From positions 503,501-567,500 of the forward strand of contig NZ_JAEKEZ010000006.1 in assembly GCF_016650815.1 (NCBI RefSeq): a DNA stretch of 64,000 nt, given 5' to 3'. Positions 63,889 through 64,000 of the stretch are shown piece after piece (within the stretch, counting starts at the first letter, position 1; each line of letters begins with the position of its first letter). The translations under genes and the position numbers were made by a program. Source of the stretch: Pseudomonas sp. TH31. Lineage in GTDB: Bacteria > Pseudomonadota > Gammaproteobacteria > Pseudomonadales > Pseudomonadaceae. A model generated the notes under the pieces. The model searched no databases. It had not been told where the DNA came from and saw only the letters and a list, made by a program, of their open reading frames with translations.

Positions 63889-64000
63889 TGGTACACCTCT
63901 CCCTGTGTGCTTTTTACCCGCAGCTCGTGGTACGAATTGAGACTGGCGTAAAGCGCGAAAAACTCGTTAAGAACCGAAGCGAAAACGAACAGGTCGCCCT
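63852..64000 (-). CDS. tssF: T6SS baseplate protein TssF (3' end only)
   Basis: The window ends inside this gene. The last 48 codons read GDLFVFASVLNEFFALYASL, then NSYHELRVKSTQGEVYQWTP, ending RMGLQPLL, which is the typical TssF C-terminus. The rest of the cluster (tssA, tssB, tssC, tssE and perhaps hcp) would be expected beyond the window edge. Confidence 0.88.
   Translation of the reverse strand, partial: GDLFVFASVLNEFFALYASLNSYHELRVKSTQGEVYQWTPRMGLQPLL

Overview
The window looks like one continuous chromosomal segment of a fluorescent Pseudomonas (P. fluorescens group). I infer this from the protein sequences, from a gene order that matches my memory of the PAO1 stretch from cytochrome c5 to recG, and from dense REP/REPIN-type intergenic palindromes of the kind known from P. 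fluorescens genomes. No database search was possible, so family names rest on motifs, lengths and context.

Layout. (1) 1-5.4 kb: the 5' part of a CoA-hydrolase/transferase gene, cytochrome c5, an XRE-cupin regulator, and the D-amino-acid catabolic set dadA - RidA-like - dadX with divergent lrp. (2) 5.4-6.2 kb: a ten-copy 76/77-bp tandem array built from the 3' end of lrp plus one half of a REP-like palindrome. (3) 6.2-18 kb: YkgJ-like protein, a PuuB/PauB-type oxidoreductase, a DUF1127 gene divergent from a MocR regulator, a phospholipase D lipoprotein, an MFS carrier, the aldehyde dehydrogenase kauB with a cupin gene, rpmG-rpmB, a dipeptide-type binding protein and radC. The oxidoreductase, MocR and kauB suggest polyamine/guanidinobutyrate catabolism. 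(4) 18-31.6 kb: core metabolism and stress genes: coaBC-dut, algC-argB, pyrE, crc, rph, yicC-gmk, rpoZ-spoT-ridA. (5) 31.7-40 kb: an SDR protein, exbB-exbD-tonB, oxyR, recG, and a YbaK-HDOD protein. (6) 40.3-43.6 kb: an accessory patch with a large hydrolase / PPDK-type ATP-binding / swivelling-His fusion, cut off from its former upstream partner (a YfcH-type epimerase) by an IS4-family remnant. (7) 43.6-64 kb: a type VI secretion cluster on the minus strand, tssF-tssG-clpV-sfa-small lipoprotein-fha-tssJ-tssK-tssL-tssM-stp-stk-vgrG, the order of the PAO1 H2-T6SS, ending in an AT-rich effector gene and an overlapping gene for a periplasmic protein.

The most promising novelty is that last pair. 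A VgrG-linked protein combines a split M23-like peptidase, SH3-like inserts, an EF-hand loop and a lysozyme-like domain. Its overlapping neighbour has a signal peptide and is a candidate immunity protein. The hydrolase-PPDK fusion and the lrp-tail array are the next most interesting items.

Caution: nine genes carry apparent single-base frameshifts, all in short homopolymers and several at CCCGGG-like sites, including dut. I read these as mostly consensus sequencing errors, and I annotate such genes over their full inferred length.
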